The notes below the pieces were generated by a model, which did not search any database, was not told where the DNA came from, and saw only the letters and a program-made list of their open reading frames with translations. Below are positions 1-10,231 of a stretch of 64,000 nt of DNA, one piece after another. This DNA is from Nocardioides sp. Root190 (GTDB lineage Bacteria > Actinomycetota > Actinomycetes > Propionibacteriales > Nocardioidaceae): NCBI RefSeq assembly GCF_001428565.1, contig NZ_LMIA01000010.1, positions 62,001-126,000 on the forward strand, written 5' to 3'. The position numbers were made by a program, and so were the translations under genes. Positions within the stretch are counted from its first letter, which is position 1. Every line of letters begins with the position of its first letter.

Positions 1-1137
1 GCTCCCCACCTGCTCGGGCTGACGGCCGCCGATGCCGCGGCCCACGCAACCGGGAGACGTCGCGACTGGAGGGGGCTGGCCCTCGCCGGGGCCTCGGCCG
101 CCGGCCTGGCGCACCTGGTCAACCAGAGCCGTCGCGCCGTCACCGAGGCCGAGGACGCCCTGGTCGAGGGCCTGGGGGTCGACTACGTCGAGCAGCTCGA
201 CGCGAAGCCCACCCCCGCCGAGCTCGCCACCCCGTGGCGCCGCCTCGCGAACCCGTTCGCCTTCCGGCGTGCCGCCCGGCGTGCGGGCCTCGAGGTCCAC
301 CGCAACATCGCGTTCGCGCCGTACGGCCGGCGGGGCCTGCTCGACATCTACACCTCCGAGGTCACGCCCGCGGCGGGCGCACCCGTCCTGCTCCAGGTGC
401 ACGGCGGCGGATGGTCGATCGGGAACAAGGACCAGCAGGGACTCCCCCTCATGCAGCACATGGCGGCCAAGGGCTGGGTGTGCGTCGCCATCAACTACCG
501 CCTCGCACCCCGCAATCCGTGGCCCGCGCAGATCGTCGACGTGAAGGCGGCGATCGCCTGGATCAAGGAGAACATCGCGGAGTACGGCGGCGACCCGTCG
601 TACATCGCGATCACCGGCGGCTCGGCAGGCGGACACCTCACCGCGCTCGCCGCCGTCACGCCGAACGCCCCCGAGTTCCAGCCCGGCTTCGAGGCCGCCG
701 ACACCACGCTGCAGGTCGCCGTTCCCTACTACGGCGTCTACGACATGGCGGGGGCGAGCGGCCTGCCCACCTCGGAGCTCATGCGGGACCGGTTCCTGGG
801 CCCGATCGTCTTCAAGCGCAACCCCGCCGACGACCTCGAGCCGTTCGAGCAGGCCAGCCCGTTGCTGCGGGTCACGGCCGACGCGCCGGACTTCTTCGTC
901 ATCCACGGCTCGCAGGACACGCTGGTCGACCCGGGTCAGGCCCGGGCCTTCGTCGCGGCGTTGCGGGCGATCTCGAAGCGCTCGGTGACCTACGCGGAGC
1001 TCCCCGGCGCGCAGCACGCGTTCGACATCTTCCCGTCGATCCGGTCCCAGCACCTCGTCCGCGCCACCGACCGGTTCCTGCACTGGCACTGGAACGGCTG
1101 GCGCCGCGAGCAGGACCAGTCGGTCCAACCCTCCTAG
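1..1137 (+). CDS. alpha/beta hydrolase (HSL/carboxylesterase type), 5' end outside window
   Basis: The frame is open from the first base, so the N-terminus lies outside the window; 378 codons are visible. The protein is a serine hydrolase of the hormone-sensitive-lipase/carboxylesterase group. It shows an HGGGW oxyanion-hole motif (codons at about 400-414), the nucleophile elbow GGSAGGH (about 616-636), an acid-bearing stretch HGSQDTLVDP and a C-terminal histidine in AQHAFD. These hydrolyse carboxyl esters; the substrate cannot be told. The stop TAG shares the palindrome CTAG with the stop of the convergent acyl-CoA dehydrogenase gene, so the two genes overlap by 4 bp tail to tail. Its position next to sterol genes fits an ester or lipid substrate, but that is inference. 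Confidence 0.85.
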   Translation, partial: APHLLGLTAADAAAHATGRRRDWRGLALAGASAAGLAHLVNQSRRAVTEAEDALVEGLGVDYVEQLDAKPTPAELATPWRRLANPFAFRRAARRAGLEVHRNIAFAPYGRRGLLDIYTSEVTPAAGAPVLLQVHGGGWSIGNKDQQGLPLMQHMAAKGWVCVAINYRLAPRNPWPAQIVDVKAAIAWIKENIAEYGGDPSYIAITGGSAGGHLTALAAVTPNAPEFQPGFEAADTTLQVAVPYYGVYDMAGASGLPTSELMRDRFLGPIVFKRNPADDLEPFEQASPLLRVTADAPDFFVIHGSQDTLVDPGQARAFVAALRAISKRSVTYAELPGAQHAFDIFPSIRSQHLVRATDRFLHWHWNGWRREQDQSVQPS

Positions 1138-3173
1138 CGGGGCAGTCCCAGGATCCGCTCCGCCGCCACGTTGCGCAGGATCTGCGTGGTGCCGCCCGCG
1201 ATGGACAGGCAGCGCGTGTTGAGCTGTTCCCACACGTCGGCCCCGAGCTCGCCGGACTCCTTGCCGATGGCACCGAGCAGGGCCAGGTCGTCGCCCTGGA
1301 GCCGGACCACCAGTTCCGAGGAGTCCTGACGACTGCGGACGCCGATCAGCTTGGCGACGCTCGACTCCGCGCCGGGACCGTGCCCGCCGAGCGCACGCAG
1401 CGTCGTGCGCACGCCGAGCAACGCGCAGACCGTGGCGAGGGCGACCTGGTGACCGACCTGGACCCGCTCGACCGCCGACAGGTCGCGGGAGGCCGCAAGG
1501 TCCACGGCACGCTCGACGCTCTTGGTGAGCCGGGCGCTGGCCATCGCGACCCGCTCGTTGGCCAGGGTCGTGCGGGCCAGCTTCCAGCCGTCACCGGGCT
1601 CGGCCACGACACACTCGTCGGGCACGAACACGTCGTCGAGGAAGACCTCGTTGAAGAGCGCCTCACCGGTGATCTCGCGCAACGGGCGCACCTCGATGCC
1701 ACGCGAACGCATGTCGACGAGGAAGTAGGTGATGCCCTTGTGCTGGGGCACGTCGGCGTCCGTGCGGGCCAGGCAGATGCCCCAGTCGGCGCGTTCGGCG
1801 ACCGAGGTCCACACCTTCTGCCCGGTGAGCGACCAGCCGCCCTCGACCCGGGTCGCCTTCGTGCGCAGGGACGCCAGGTCCGAGCCCGACCCGGGCTCCG
1901 AGAACAGCTGGCACCAGGTGAGCTCCCCGAGCAGCGAGGGCCGCACGAAGCGCTCACGCTGGGCGTCGGTGCCGTGCGACAGGATCGTCGGCACGGCCCA
2001 GCCGGCGATCACCAGGTCCGGGCGTACGACGCCCGCCCGCCCGAGCTCCTGGTCGATGACGATCTGCAGGGTGGGGTCGGCACCGAGTCCGTAGGGCGTG
2101 GGCCAGTGCGGCGTCAGGTAGCCCGCCTCGACCAGCGCCGCGCGCTGCTCATCGGGTGCCAGCGCGGAGATCCGCTCGGCCGCCGCCCGGGCGTCGGGGC
2201 GGACCGCGTCGTCGCGCCCCTCCAGGTCGACGGCCACCTGGCGTCGTACCCCGGCCACGGCGGCGGCGGTGATCCGCTCGGCCGCGCTGTCGGACGAACC
2301 GACGAGGGCCCGCAGCGTCAGCGCGCGGCGGAGGTAGAGGTGGGCGTCGTGCTCGTGCGTGAAGCCGATGCCGCCGAGGACCTGCACACACGCCTTGGCC
2401 ACCTCGACGGCGCCGTCGAAGCAGGTGGCCTGGGCGACGTCGACGGCGAAGGCCCACTGGGTCTCGTCCTCGGTGCCCTCCTCGAGCGCCGTGGCCGCGG
2501 CCGCGGCGTCCCAGGCGGCGGCCGTGACGGATTCCGCGGTCTCGAGCATCTGGGCGCAGAGGTGCTTGATCGCCTGGAAGGAGCCGATCTTCTGGCCGAA
2601 CTGCTCACGGACCTTGGCGTAGTCGACCGCCGTCTCCAGGCACCAGCGGGCCACGCCCGCAGCCTCCGCGGCCGCGAGGGTCACGGCGACCAGGCGGCGG
2701 CGACGCTCGACGGGCACCTCGCGCGGGGTCGTGGCGCGGGCGTGCCGGGTGGTGAGGTCGATGCCGATCTCGGCCACGACGCCGGAGCCGTCACCGCCGA
2801 GGAGGAGCAGCTCGGTGGCAGCGCCGCCGTCCCAGACCACGCCACCGGGGTGGACCTGCACGCCGTACCGACCCGGCGCGCTCTCGAGGAGCGCGCCGAT
2901 CGCCGCTCCGAGCAGTCCACCGGGCACCAGCTCATGGGCGCACGCCTCGAGCGCGACAGCCTGGTCGAGCACGGTGCCACCGCCGCCGCCGTCGGCCTCG
3001 GGCACGGCGATCGCAGCGATGCCCATCTCGTCGGCGGCGGACCAGATCGCTGCGAAGTCGGCGGCGGGATCACCCTCGGCAGCACGCGCCGCCTCGATCG
3101 AACCCAGGCTCGACGCCCACTTGCGCAGGCTGTCGGCGAGCTCGACCTGCTCGTCGGTGATGCCGAGGGACAT
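1134..3173 (-). CDS. fadE34: two-domain acyl-CoA dehydrogenase, FadE34/ChsE3 type
   Basis: This is a 679-aa flavoprotein dehydrogenase built of two acyl-CoA-dehydrogenase-like halves, about twice the usual 380-400 aa. The N-half carries REQFGQKIGSFQAIKH and QVLGGIGFTHEHDAHLY. The C-half carries the FAD/substrate signature SEPGSGSDLASL and ends with IAGGTTQILRN. Mycobacterial FadE34 (ChsE3) has this fused layout, dehydrogenates a steroid-CoA with a C5 side chain, and lies next to kstR, as here. The start MSLGITDEQ was chosen because it matches family N-termini; an ATG 54 bp upstream adds unrelated residues. A KstR box lies 57 bp upstream, implying sterol-inducible expression. The substrate assignment is by synteny and architecture, not measured. 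Confidence 0.82.
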   Translation of the reverse strand: MSLGITDEQVELADSLRKWASSLGSIEAARAAEGDPAADFAAIWSAADEMGIAAIAVPEADGGGGGTVLDQAVALEACAHELVPGGLLGAAIGALLESAPGRYGVQVHPGGVVWDGGAATELLLLGGDGSGVVAEIGIDLTTRHARATTPREVPVERRRRLVAVTLAAAEAAGVARWCLETAVDYAKVREQFGQKIGSFQAIKHLCAQMLETAESVTAAAWDAAAAATALEEGTEDETQWAFAVDVAQATCFDGAVEVAKACVQVLGGIGFTHEHDAHLYLRRALTLRALVGSSDSAAERITAAAVAGVRRQVAVDLEGRDDAVRPDARAAAERISALAPDEQRAALVEAGYLTPHWPTPYGLGADPTLQIVIDQELGRAGVVRPDLVIAGWAVPTILSHGTDAQRERFVRPSLLGELTWCQLFSEPGSGSDLASLRTKATRVEGGWSLTGQKVWTSVAERADWGICLARTDADVPQHKGITYFLVDMRSRGIEVRPLREITGEALFNEVFLDDVFVPDECVVAEPGDGWKLARTTLANERVAMASARLTKSVERAVDLAASRDLSAVERVQVGHQVALATVCALLGVRTTLRALGGHGPGAESSVAKLIGVRSRQDSSELVVRLQGDDLALLGAIGKESGELGADVWEQLNTRCLSIAGGTTQILRNVAAERILGLPR

Positions 3174-3229
3174 GGCGCTCCTTGATGTCGAGGCTCGCTG
3201 CGCCCGCACCCAACCAGCGGAGCACAAAC

Positions 3230-3243
3230 TAGAACAGGTTCTA
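3230..3243. promoter_or_regulatory. KstR operator (perfect consensus)
   Basis: TAGAACAGGTTCTA fits TnnAACnnGTTnnA at every fixed position and is palindromic apart from its centre. It lies in the 89-bp gap between the divergent FadE34-type gene (start 3173) and the methyltransferase gene (start 3263), so one repressor dimer pair could control both. KstR binding is inferred from the motif and from the kstR gene 4 kb away. Confidence 0.85.
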
Positions 3244-3253
3244 ATCCTACTAG

Positions 3254-5052
<1,799 letters not shown>

Positions 5053-5056
<4 letters not shown>

Positions 5057-5802
5057 GCGGTCTCGGGCTTCCGGAAGTAGAGCACCATGCTCTTGCCGAT
5101 CGTGGGGTCCAGGACCTTGTTGGCCAGCTGGAGCACCTTCGGCTGCTTCATGATCTCCCAGACCAGGAGCTTGTGGTACGCCTTGGCCAGCGGGTGGTTG
5201 TCGTTCTCGACGCCGACCGCACACTTGATCCACCAGTACGGCGCATGCAGACCGTGGGTGTACGACTTGCCGGTGAACTCCATCGCCTCCCCGGGGGTGC
5301 CATCGTTGAAGCGCCCCCCCTTGGTGACCTTGTCGACCAGTTCGTGGTCGGTGTAGATCCGGATGTGGCCGCCCTCGGCATTGTGGTAGTCGGCCGACAG
5401 GCTCCAGTTGATGACCTCCGGCAGCCAGCGGGGCACCGTGACCGCGAGCGATCCACCGGGACGCAGCACGCGGATCAGCTCGCGAATCGCGGCGACGTCG
5501 TCGTGGATGTGCTCGAGGACCTCCGAGCACACGATGCGGTCGAACTCGCCGTCGGCGAAGGGCAACGACAGGGCGTCACCCTGCTTGACGTCGGCCTCGG
5601 CGCCCGCCGGCACCTCACCGGCCTCGGCCATCGCCACGAAGAGATCCTTGACCCCCGCGAGCTCGTCGGCGTCGAGGTCGAAGGCGATGACGTCGGCGCC
5701 ACGGCGGTACATCTCGAAGCTGTGCCGGCCGGCACCGGCTCCCATGTCGAGCACCCGGTCTCCGGGCCGAAGGCCCAGTCGGTCGAAGTCAACGGTCAGC
5801 AT
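5053..5802 (-). CDS. class I SAM-dependent methyltransferase (UbiE/Methyltransf_11 type)
   Basis: This 249-aa methyltransferase has the SAM-binding motif DMGAGAG (residues 19-25), an acidic end of strand 2 (IAFDLD), motif II DRIVCSEVLEHI and motif III VLRPGGSLAV. A C-terminal extension of about 110 aa with several Trp/Tyr/His residues probably binds the acceptor. Its 5' end overlaps the glycosyltransferase gene by 14 bp and its stop overlaps the start of the barrel-protein gene by 4 bp. That makes a tight three-gene operon (glycosyltransferase, methyltransferase, barrel protein). The acceptor, a lipid, sugar or isoprenoid, is unknown. Confidence 0.85.
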
Positions 5803-7075
5803 CTGCGTTCTCCTGGTGGTACTGGGTAATCACTTCATCGAAGACATCAGCGGTCTTGGCCGCGACGGCGGACCAGCTGAAGAGCTCCTTGACCCGCTCG
5901 CGTCCGGCGGCCCCCATCCGGGCCCGGCGCTCGGGTGCGTCGAGGAGGGCAGCGACGGCTCGCGTGAGCTCCTCGACATCGCCGGGCTCGACGACGTCCG
6001 CGCAGAGGCCGTCGGGGCCGACGACCTCGGGGATCGCGCCGGCCCGCGAGACGACCAGCGGGGTCTCGCACGCCATCAGCTCTGCCGTGGGCAGCGAGAA
6101 GCCTTCGTACAGGGACGGGACGCAGGCCAGCTCGGCCGAGCCCATCAGGGCGACCAGCTCGTCGTCGGTGAGGCCGTTGGCGAAGGTGACGTGCTCGGCG
6201 ATGCCGAGCTTCTCGATCAGCTTCTCCGTGACGCCGCCCTCCTTGGGCTTGGTCACCAGCACCAGCGACAGGTCACGCTCGGTGAGCAGCTTGGCGAAGG
6301 CCTCCAGCAGGATGTGGATGCCCTTCAACGGCGCATCAGCACTGGCCATCGCCAGGATCCGACCGGGCACCCGCGGCTCACCCGAGGGTGCGAAACGATC
6401 ATCGACGCCGAGCAAAATGGTGGTGATCCGGTCCGGGTCGACCTTGAACTCACGCACGACGTCCCGCTTGGACGACTCCGAGGGGACGATGACCTTGCGC
6501 ATCTTCGGTGCCGTCAGCTTCTGCTGCCGCAGGAACGAGTACCAGCGCCAGACACCGATCTTGGGCAGCTCGAAGCGGATCCGGGAGCCCGGCTTGCGGC
6601 GCATCCACACCGCGGTGTCGAGCTCGATCGCCCGGTCCAGGGTGATCGGGTGGTGGATCGCGGCGGCGAGCGGGAGGCCGTAGTCCTCGATCTCCAGCAA
6701 CGGCATGGCGAGGGTCTGGTTGTCGAAGACGATGTCGAAGTCGTCGCGGCGCTCGTCGAGGAGCTTGACCACACGCTTGCTGAAGGTGAGCGGCTCCGGG
6801 AAGGCCCCACTTCGCATGGTCGCCCACTCCTGGAGGTCGATCAGGTCACGGAACTCGCGGGGTCGCGGGTTCCGGAACTCGTCGCCGGGCCGGTAGAGGT
6901 CGAGGCTCGGCACCTTGGTCAGCGCGACGCCCTCGTCGAGCTCGGGGTAGGGCTGCCCCGAGAACACCTCGACCGTGTGGCCGAGTGCCACGAGCTCACG
7001 GCTGAGCCGACGGATGTAGATCCCCTGGCCGCCCACGTGCGGCTTGCTGCGGTACGACAGCAGTGCGATGCGCAT
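5789..7075 (-). CDS. GT4-family glycosyltransferase (GT-B fold)
   Basis: This 428-aa glycosyltransferase shows the N-terminal loop KPHVGGQGIYIRRLSREL typical of GT-B enzymes and the C-terminal donor-binding region SLYEGFSLPTAELMACETP with the E-x7-E pattern (about residues 320-340). Such enzymes transfer a nucleotide-activated sugar with retention. The start MRIALLSYRS was chosen because a good ribosome site (GGAGAAGG) lies 7 bp upstream; the longer frame adds unrelated residues. It is the first gene of the operon with the methyltransferase and barrel protein, and the KstR-like box at 7141 lies 65 bp upstream, between it and divergent kstR. Sterol-linked expression is therefore likely. Donor and acceptor are unknown. 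Confidence 0.88.
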   Translation of the reverse strand: MRIALLSYRSKPHVGGQGIYIRRLSRELVALGHTVEVFSGQPYPELDEGVALTKVPSLDLYRPGDEFRNPRPREFRDLIDLQEWATMRSGAFPEPLTFSKRVVKLLDERRDDFDIVFDNQTLAMPLLEIEDYGLPLAAAIHHPITLDRAIELDTAVWMRRKPGSRIRFELPKIGVWRWYSFLRQQKLTAPKMRKVIVPSESSKRDVVREFKVDPDRITTILLGVDDRFAPSGEPRVPGRILAMASADAPLKGIHILLEAFAKLLTERDLSLVLVTKPKEGGVTEKLIEKLGIAEHVTFANGLTDDELVALMGSAELACVPSLYEGFSLPTAELMACETPLVVSRAGAIPEVVGPDGLCADVVEPGDVEELTRAVAALLDAPERRARMGAAGRERVKELFSWSAVAAKTADVFDEVITQYHQENADADR

Positions 7076-7140
7076 CTTGGTCCTTCTCCCCTTTGTGCTA
7101 GCTCTGCGGGAGCAGGCCCACAACGTCGGTGCGACAAAAC

Positions 7141-7154
7141 TGGAACGTGTTGCT
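7141..7154. promoter_or_regulatory. KstR operator between the glycosyltransferase operon and kstR
   Basis: TGGAACGTGTTGCT matches TnnAACnnGTTnnA except for the final base. It lies in the 157-bp gap between the divergent glycosyltransferase (start 7075) and kstR (start 7233), consistent with autoregulation of kstR plus control of the glycosyltransferase operon. A TTGCTG...TAGCCT pair (7150-7155 and 7175-7180) overlaps or follows the box and could be the kstR promoter, though its spacing (19 bp) is loose. Confidence 0.7.
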
Positions 7155-7232
7155 GATTATGCGCTACCAGCCAGTAGCCTATCTTCTGGGTCCGAACGAC
7201 CTGATTTCCTCAGTCCAGTGCAGGGAGTACCG

Positions 7233-7844
7233 GTGACCTCCACCAACGTGTCCGCGTCCGACGAGCTCGGGTCGTCCGCACAGCGCGAGCGACGCAAGCG
7301 CATCCTCGACGCGACCTACGAGCTCGCCAAGTCCGGCGGCTTCGACGCCGTCCAGATGCGGGCCGTCGCCGAACAGGCCGACGTCGCCCTCGGCACGCTC
7401 TACCGCTACTTCCCCTCGAAGATCCACCTGCTGGTCTCCGCGCTGGGTCGCCAGTTCGACGAGGCCGCGGTGCGCCTGCACGACCGCGAGATCCCGGGCG
7501 ACACTCCCGCCGAGCGCGTCCTCTACGTGCTCAAGCGGATGGCGCGCGGCATGCAGGGCGACCCCAAGCTCACCGAGGCCCTGACCCGCGCCTTCATGTT
7601 CGCCGACAGCAGCGTGGCCAACGAGATCCACGTGGTCGGCATGGCGATGACGTCGATCGTGACGCACGCGATGCACGGCGGTGTGCCCGCCGAGGACGCC
7701 GTGACCGACGAGGACATCGCCATTGCGCGCGTCATCGGCGACGTGTGGCTCTCCGCCCTGGTGGCCTGGGTGACCGGCCGTTCGACGGCAGCCGAGACGG
7801 CCTCCCACATGGAGACCGCCGTCCACCTGATCCTTCGCGACTGA
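7233..7844 (+). CDS. kstR: TetR-family sterol-catabolism repressor KstR
   Basis: This 203-aa TetR regulator closely resembles mycobacterial KstR. It shares the N-terminal block AQRERRKRILDAT, the helix-turn-helix AVAEQADVALGTLYRYFPSK (about residues 44-63), the following HLLVSALGR, and in the ligand domain LTEAxTRAxxFAD and ARVIxDVWLSxLxAWxTxR. KstR represses sterol uptake and degradation genes and is released by a CoA thioester of an early sterol metabolite. GTG 7233 was chosen because GGAG lies 6 bp upstream; an in-frame GTG 15 bp earlier is possible. Four matching operators in this window and the neighbouring fadE34-like gene support the call. Confidence 0.93.
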   Translation: MTSTNVSASDELGSSAQRERRKRILDATYELAKSGGFDAVQMRAVAEQADVALGTLYRYFPSKIHLLVSALGRQFDEAAVRLHDREIPGDTPAERVLYVLKRMARGMQGDPKLTEALTRAFMFADSSVANEIHVVGMAMTSIVTHAMHGGVPAEDAVTDEDIAIARVIGDVWLSALVAWVTGRSTAAETASHMETAVHLILRD

Positions 7845-7868
7845 GCGCTCGGGGACGAACGGACGCAC

Positions 7869-8636
7869 TCAGGCCCCGAACGCGTGGGTCGAGGTCACGC
7901 CGCCGTCGACCGCGATCTCCGCACCGTTGATGTACGACGACTCGTCGCTGGCGAGGAAGACGTAGACCGGCGCGATGTCTTCGGGCTGACCCACGCGACG
8001 CAGCGGGACCTTGCTGGCGCCGTACTCCATCGCGGCGTCGCCGCCGTGCACGCGGGTCATCGGGGTGTCGATCATGCCGGGGTGCACCGAGTTCACCCGG
8101 ATGCCCTTGGGACCGAGCTCCATCGCCGCGCACTTGGTCATGCCCCGGATCGCCCACTTGGTCGCGGCGTAGGCCGTGCAGGACGGCATCCCCGCGAGGC
8201 CCTCGACCGAGGACGCGTTGATGATCGAGCCGCCGCCGTTCTTGCGCATGGTCCGCGCGACCGCCTGCATGCCCAGGAAGACACCGAGCTGGTTGACCCG
8301 CCAGACGAGCTCCACCTCGGCCGCGGGCATCCGCTCGATGTCACCGAAGCGCAGGATCCCGGCGTTGTTGGCCAGGACGTTCACCGGGCCGAAGCGAGCG
8401 ACGGTGTCCTCGACGAGCGAGGTCCACGACGCCTCGTCGCTGACGTCGTGGTGCACGAAGTGGGCGTTCGCACCGAGCTCGTCGGCGAGGGCCTGGCCCT
8501 CGTCCTTGGCGACGTCGGCGATGACCACCTGCGCCCCCTCGGCCACGTAGGAGCGCACGATGGCAGCACCCTGGCCCTGCGCGCCGCCGGTCACGATCGC
8601 GACCTTGTTGTCCAGACGTCCTGCACTGGTAACCAT
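7869..8636 (-). CDS. SDR-family hydroxysteroid dehydrogenase-like oxidoreductase
   Basis: This 255-aa short-chain dehydrogenase has the cofactor motif TGGAQGQG (16-23), NNAG (90-93), a catalytic Ser (142/143), Tyr156 and Lys160. It resembles the mycobacterial 3-alpha/20-beta-hydroxysteroid dehydrogenase FabG3 (Rv2002) in the GGAxGxGA start, SSIEGLAG-like active-site segment and LASDESSY near the C-terminus. NAD(H) is likely, as an Asp follows strand 2 (VVIAD). The start ATG 8636 follows the stop of the upstream SDR by 2 bp, making it the last gene of the ferredoxin-reductase operon. It ends 24 bp from the convergent kstR stop. The exact steroid position oxidised is not known. Confidence 0.85.
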   Translation of the reverse strand: MVTSAGRLDNKVAIVTGGAQGQGAAIVRSYVAEGAQVVIADVAKDEGQALADELGANAHFVHHDVSDEASWTSLVEDTVARFGPVNVLANNAGILRFGDIERMPAAEVELVWRVNQLGVFLGMQAVARTMRKNGGGSIINASSVEGLAGMPSCTAYAATKWAIRGMTKCAAMELGPKGIRVNSVHPGMIDTPMTRVHGGDAAMEYGASKVPLRRVGQPEDIAPVYVFLASDESSYINGAEIAVDGGVTSTHAFGA

Positions 8637-8638
8637 GC

Positions 8639-9553
8639 TCACACCGTCAGCTTCATGATGGAGTCGGCCGCGAAGCCGACGCTCGGGTCCCGGTCGGCGA
8701 AGAAGCCGCCCAGCTGCTTGTCGAGGTCCTCGCCGGACCACAGGTCGCCGGAGACGTCGAAGCGCTGCTCCACGACCGGCGCGGCGACCAGGGCCACCAT
8801 GCCGCCGTACACGACGAAGACCTGGCCGGTGATCCGCTCGGCTGCCGGCGAGGCGAGGTAGGCCACGAGGGGCGCGACGTGCTCGGGAGAGTACGGGTCG
8901 ACGGCCTTGCCGGACTCGTCGTCGCCGAACACCTGCGCGGTCATCGCGGTGCGCGCCCGCGGGCAGATCACGTTGGCGCGCACGCCGATCTTCGCCAGCC
9001 CACGGGCCGTCGACAGGGTGAGGGCAGTGATGCCCGCCTTGGCCGCGGCATAGTTCGCCTGGCCCGGCGAGCCACCGAGGAACGCCTCGGAGGCCGTGTT
9101 GACGATGCTGCCGTAGACCGTTCCGGTCTCACTCTCCTTCGCCTTGCCGCGCCAGTACGACGCCGCGTTGCGGGAGAGCAGGAAGTGACCGCGCAGGTGG
9201 ACTGCGATGACCGCGTCCCACTCGTCGTCCGCGAGGTTGAAGAGCATCCGGTCCCGGGTCATCCCGGCGTTGTTGACCACGATGTCCAGGCCGCCGAGCT
9301 GCTCGACGGCGGCCGCGATCATCGCGTCCGCGGTCTCGCGCTGGCTCACGTCACCCGCGACGACGAGGGCCTCGCCACCGAAGGAACGGATCTCCTCGAC
9401 CGCGTCCTCGCCCGCCCCGGGCAGGTCGTTGACCACGACCCGTGCTCCGGCGCGCGCCAGGGCAACCGCCTCGGCGCGGCCGAGACCGGCCCCGGCGCCG
9501 GTGACGATCGCGACCTTGCCGTCCAGCGAGGTGCCGGCGTCCAGCTGCGTCAT
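8639..9553 (-). CDS. SDR-family steroid dehydrogenase, Hsd4A/Rv3502c-like
   Basis: This 304-aa short-chain dehydrogenase carries TGAGAGLG (18-25), NNAG (94-97), Ser155, Tyr168 and Lys172. It has a C-terminal extension of about 60 aa that resembles the multifunctional-enzyme-type SDRs of steroid side-chain degradation. In mycobacteria the homologous gene (Rv3502c) directly follows the ferredoxin gene fdxD, exactly as here. ATG 9553 was preferred to ATG 9559 because GGAGG lies 7 bp before 9553 but only 1 bp before 9559. The likely job is oxidation of a hydroxy-acyl or hydroxysteroid CoA intermediate; this is by homology and synteny. Confidence 0.83.
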   Translation of the reverse strand: MTQLDAGTSLDGKVAIVTGAGAGLGRAEAVALARAGARVVVNDLPGAGEDAVEEIRSFGGEALVVAGDVSQRETADAMIAAAVEQLGGLDIVVNNAGMTRDRMLFNLADDEWDAVIAVHLRGHFLLSRNAASYWRGKAKESETGTVYGSIVNTASEAFLGGSPGQANYAAAKAGITALTLSTARGLAKIGVRANVICPRARTAMTAQVFGDDESGKAVDPYSPEHVAPLVAYLASPAAERITGQVFVVYGGMVALVAAPVVEQRFDVSGDLWSGEDLDKQLGGFFADRDPSVGFAADSIMKLTV

Positions 9554-9555
9554 GC

Positions 9556-9750
9556 TCATTCCTCCACCAGCGTGATGGCGGCCCGCGGACACGCCGCGAC
9601 CGCCCGCCGGACGTTGTCGATGTTCTCGTCGGTGGTCTCCTCGGTGGACAGCTGGAGGAAGTCGTCGTCATCCAGCTCGAACACCTCGGGAGCCATGGCC
9701 TCGCACAGCCCGTTGGCCTCGCAGAGGTCGAAATCGACCTTGATCTTCAT
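9556..9750 (-). CDS. fdxD: 3Fe-4S ferredoxin, FdxD type
   Basis: This is a 64-aa single-cluster ferredoxin. Three cysteines are visible, Cys10, Cys16 and Cys54-Pro. The second ligand position of a normal 4Fe-4S motif is Asn13 (CxxNxxC), so a 3Fe-4S cluster is expected. Such ferredoxins feed electrons to cytochromes P450, including those that hydroxylate the sterol side chain. It lies between a PNPOx-like gene and the Rv3502c-like SDR, matching the mycobacterial fdxD-Rv3502c pair, and downstream of a ferredoxin reductase that could reduce it. No P450 gene is in this window, so its partner must be elsewhere. Confidence 0.9.
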   Translation of the reverse strand: MKIKVDFDLCEANGLCEAMAPEVFELDDDDFLQLSTEETTDENIDNVRRAVAACPRAAITLVEE

Positions 9751-9762
9751 GACAATGGCCTT

Positions 9763-10230
9763 TCAGGTCATCTTCCGGTGGTCCCACGACGCAATGCGGT
9801 CGGGGTGGATGACCACGCCCACTCGCTTGGTCGCCTGCTTCTCGACGGCCTGCATGCCGACGTCGCCGAGTGCCTCGAAGGACTCGACGCCGAACATCCG
9901 GACCGACACGGCCTTGCCGATCTCCAGGATCGCCTCGGGGTCGCGGACGATCTCCGCGCTCCCCTCGATCGAGACACCGCGGAGCTCGAAGTAGTCCGTG
10001 CCGTCCTCGACCAGGGCGGTGACCCGGGGGTCCCGCTCGAGGTTGAGGATCTTCTGGCTGCGGCCGTAGGTCCAGAACACGATCTTCCCGTCCATGACGA
10101 CGTAGAAGAGCGTGGTCAGGTGGGGGTGGCCGGCGTGGCCGTTGGCCGCGACCTGGACCTTGAGGTTCTCCTCGAGGAGGGCCCGGACCTCGTCGTCACT
10201 CAGCTTGACCGTGGCGCGTCCGCTGCTCAT
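9763..10230 (-). CDS. pyridoxamine-5'-phosphate-oxidase-like flavin/F420-binding protein
   Basis: This 155-aa protein has a split-barrel flavin-binding fold. Typical strands are VAANGHAGHPHLTTL, IVFWTYGRSQKILNLERDPRVTAL and the C-terminal GVVIHPDRIASWDH. Proteins of this kind bind FMN or F420 and are often reductases rather than true pyridoxamine-phosphate oxidases; family assignment is clear, the activity is not. The start ATG 10230 lies 1 bp after the stop of the ferredoxin-reductase gene. Placement between the reductase and the ferredoxin suggests a flavin/F420 redox role in sterol catabolism (inference). Confidence 0.8.
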   Translation of the reverse strand: MSSGRATVKLSDDEVRALLEENLKVQVAANGHAGHPHLTTLFYVVMDGKIVFWTYGRSQKILNLERDPRVTALVEDGTDYFELRGVSIEGSAEIVRDPEAILEIGKAVSVRMFGVESFEALGDVGMQAVEKQATKRVGVVIHPDRIASWDHRKMT

Positions 10231-10231
10231 C

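Noticed and set aside
234-3185. A plus-strand open frame of about 980 codons across the hydrolase and FadE34-type genes
   Set aside because: It crosses two well-supported genes in another frame and on the other strand and shows no domain.
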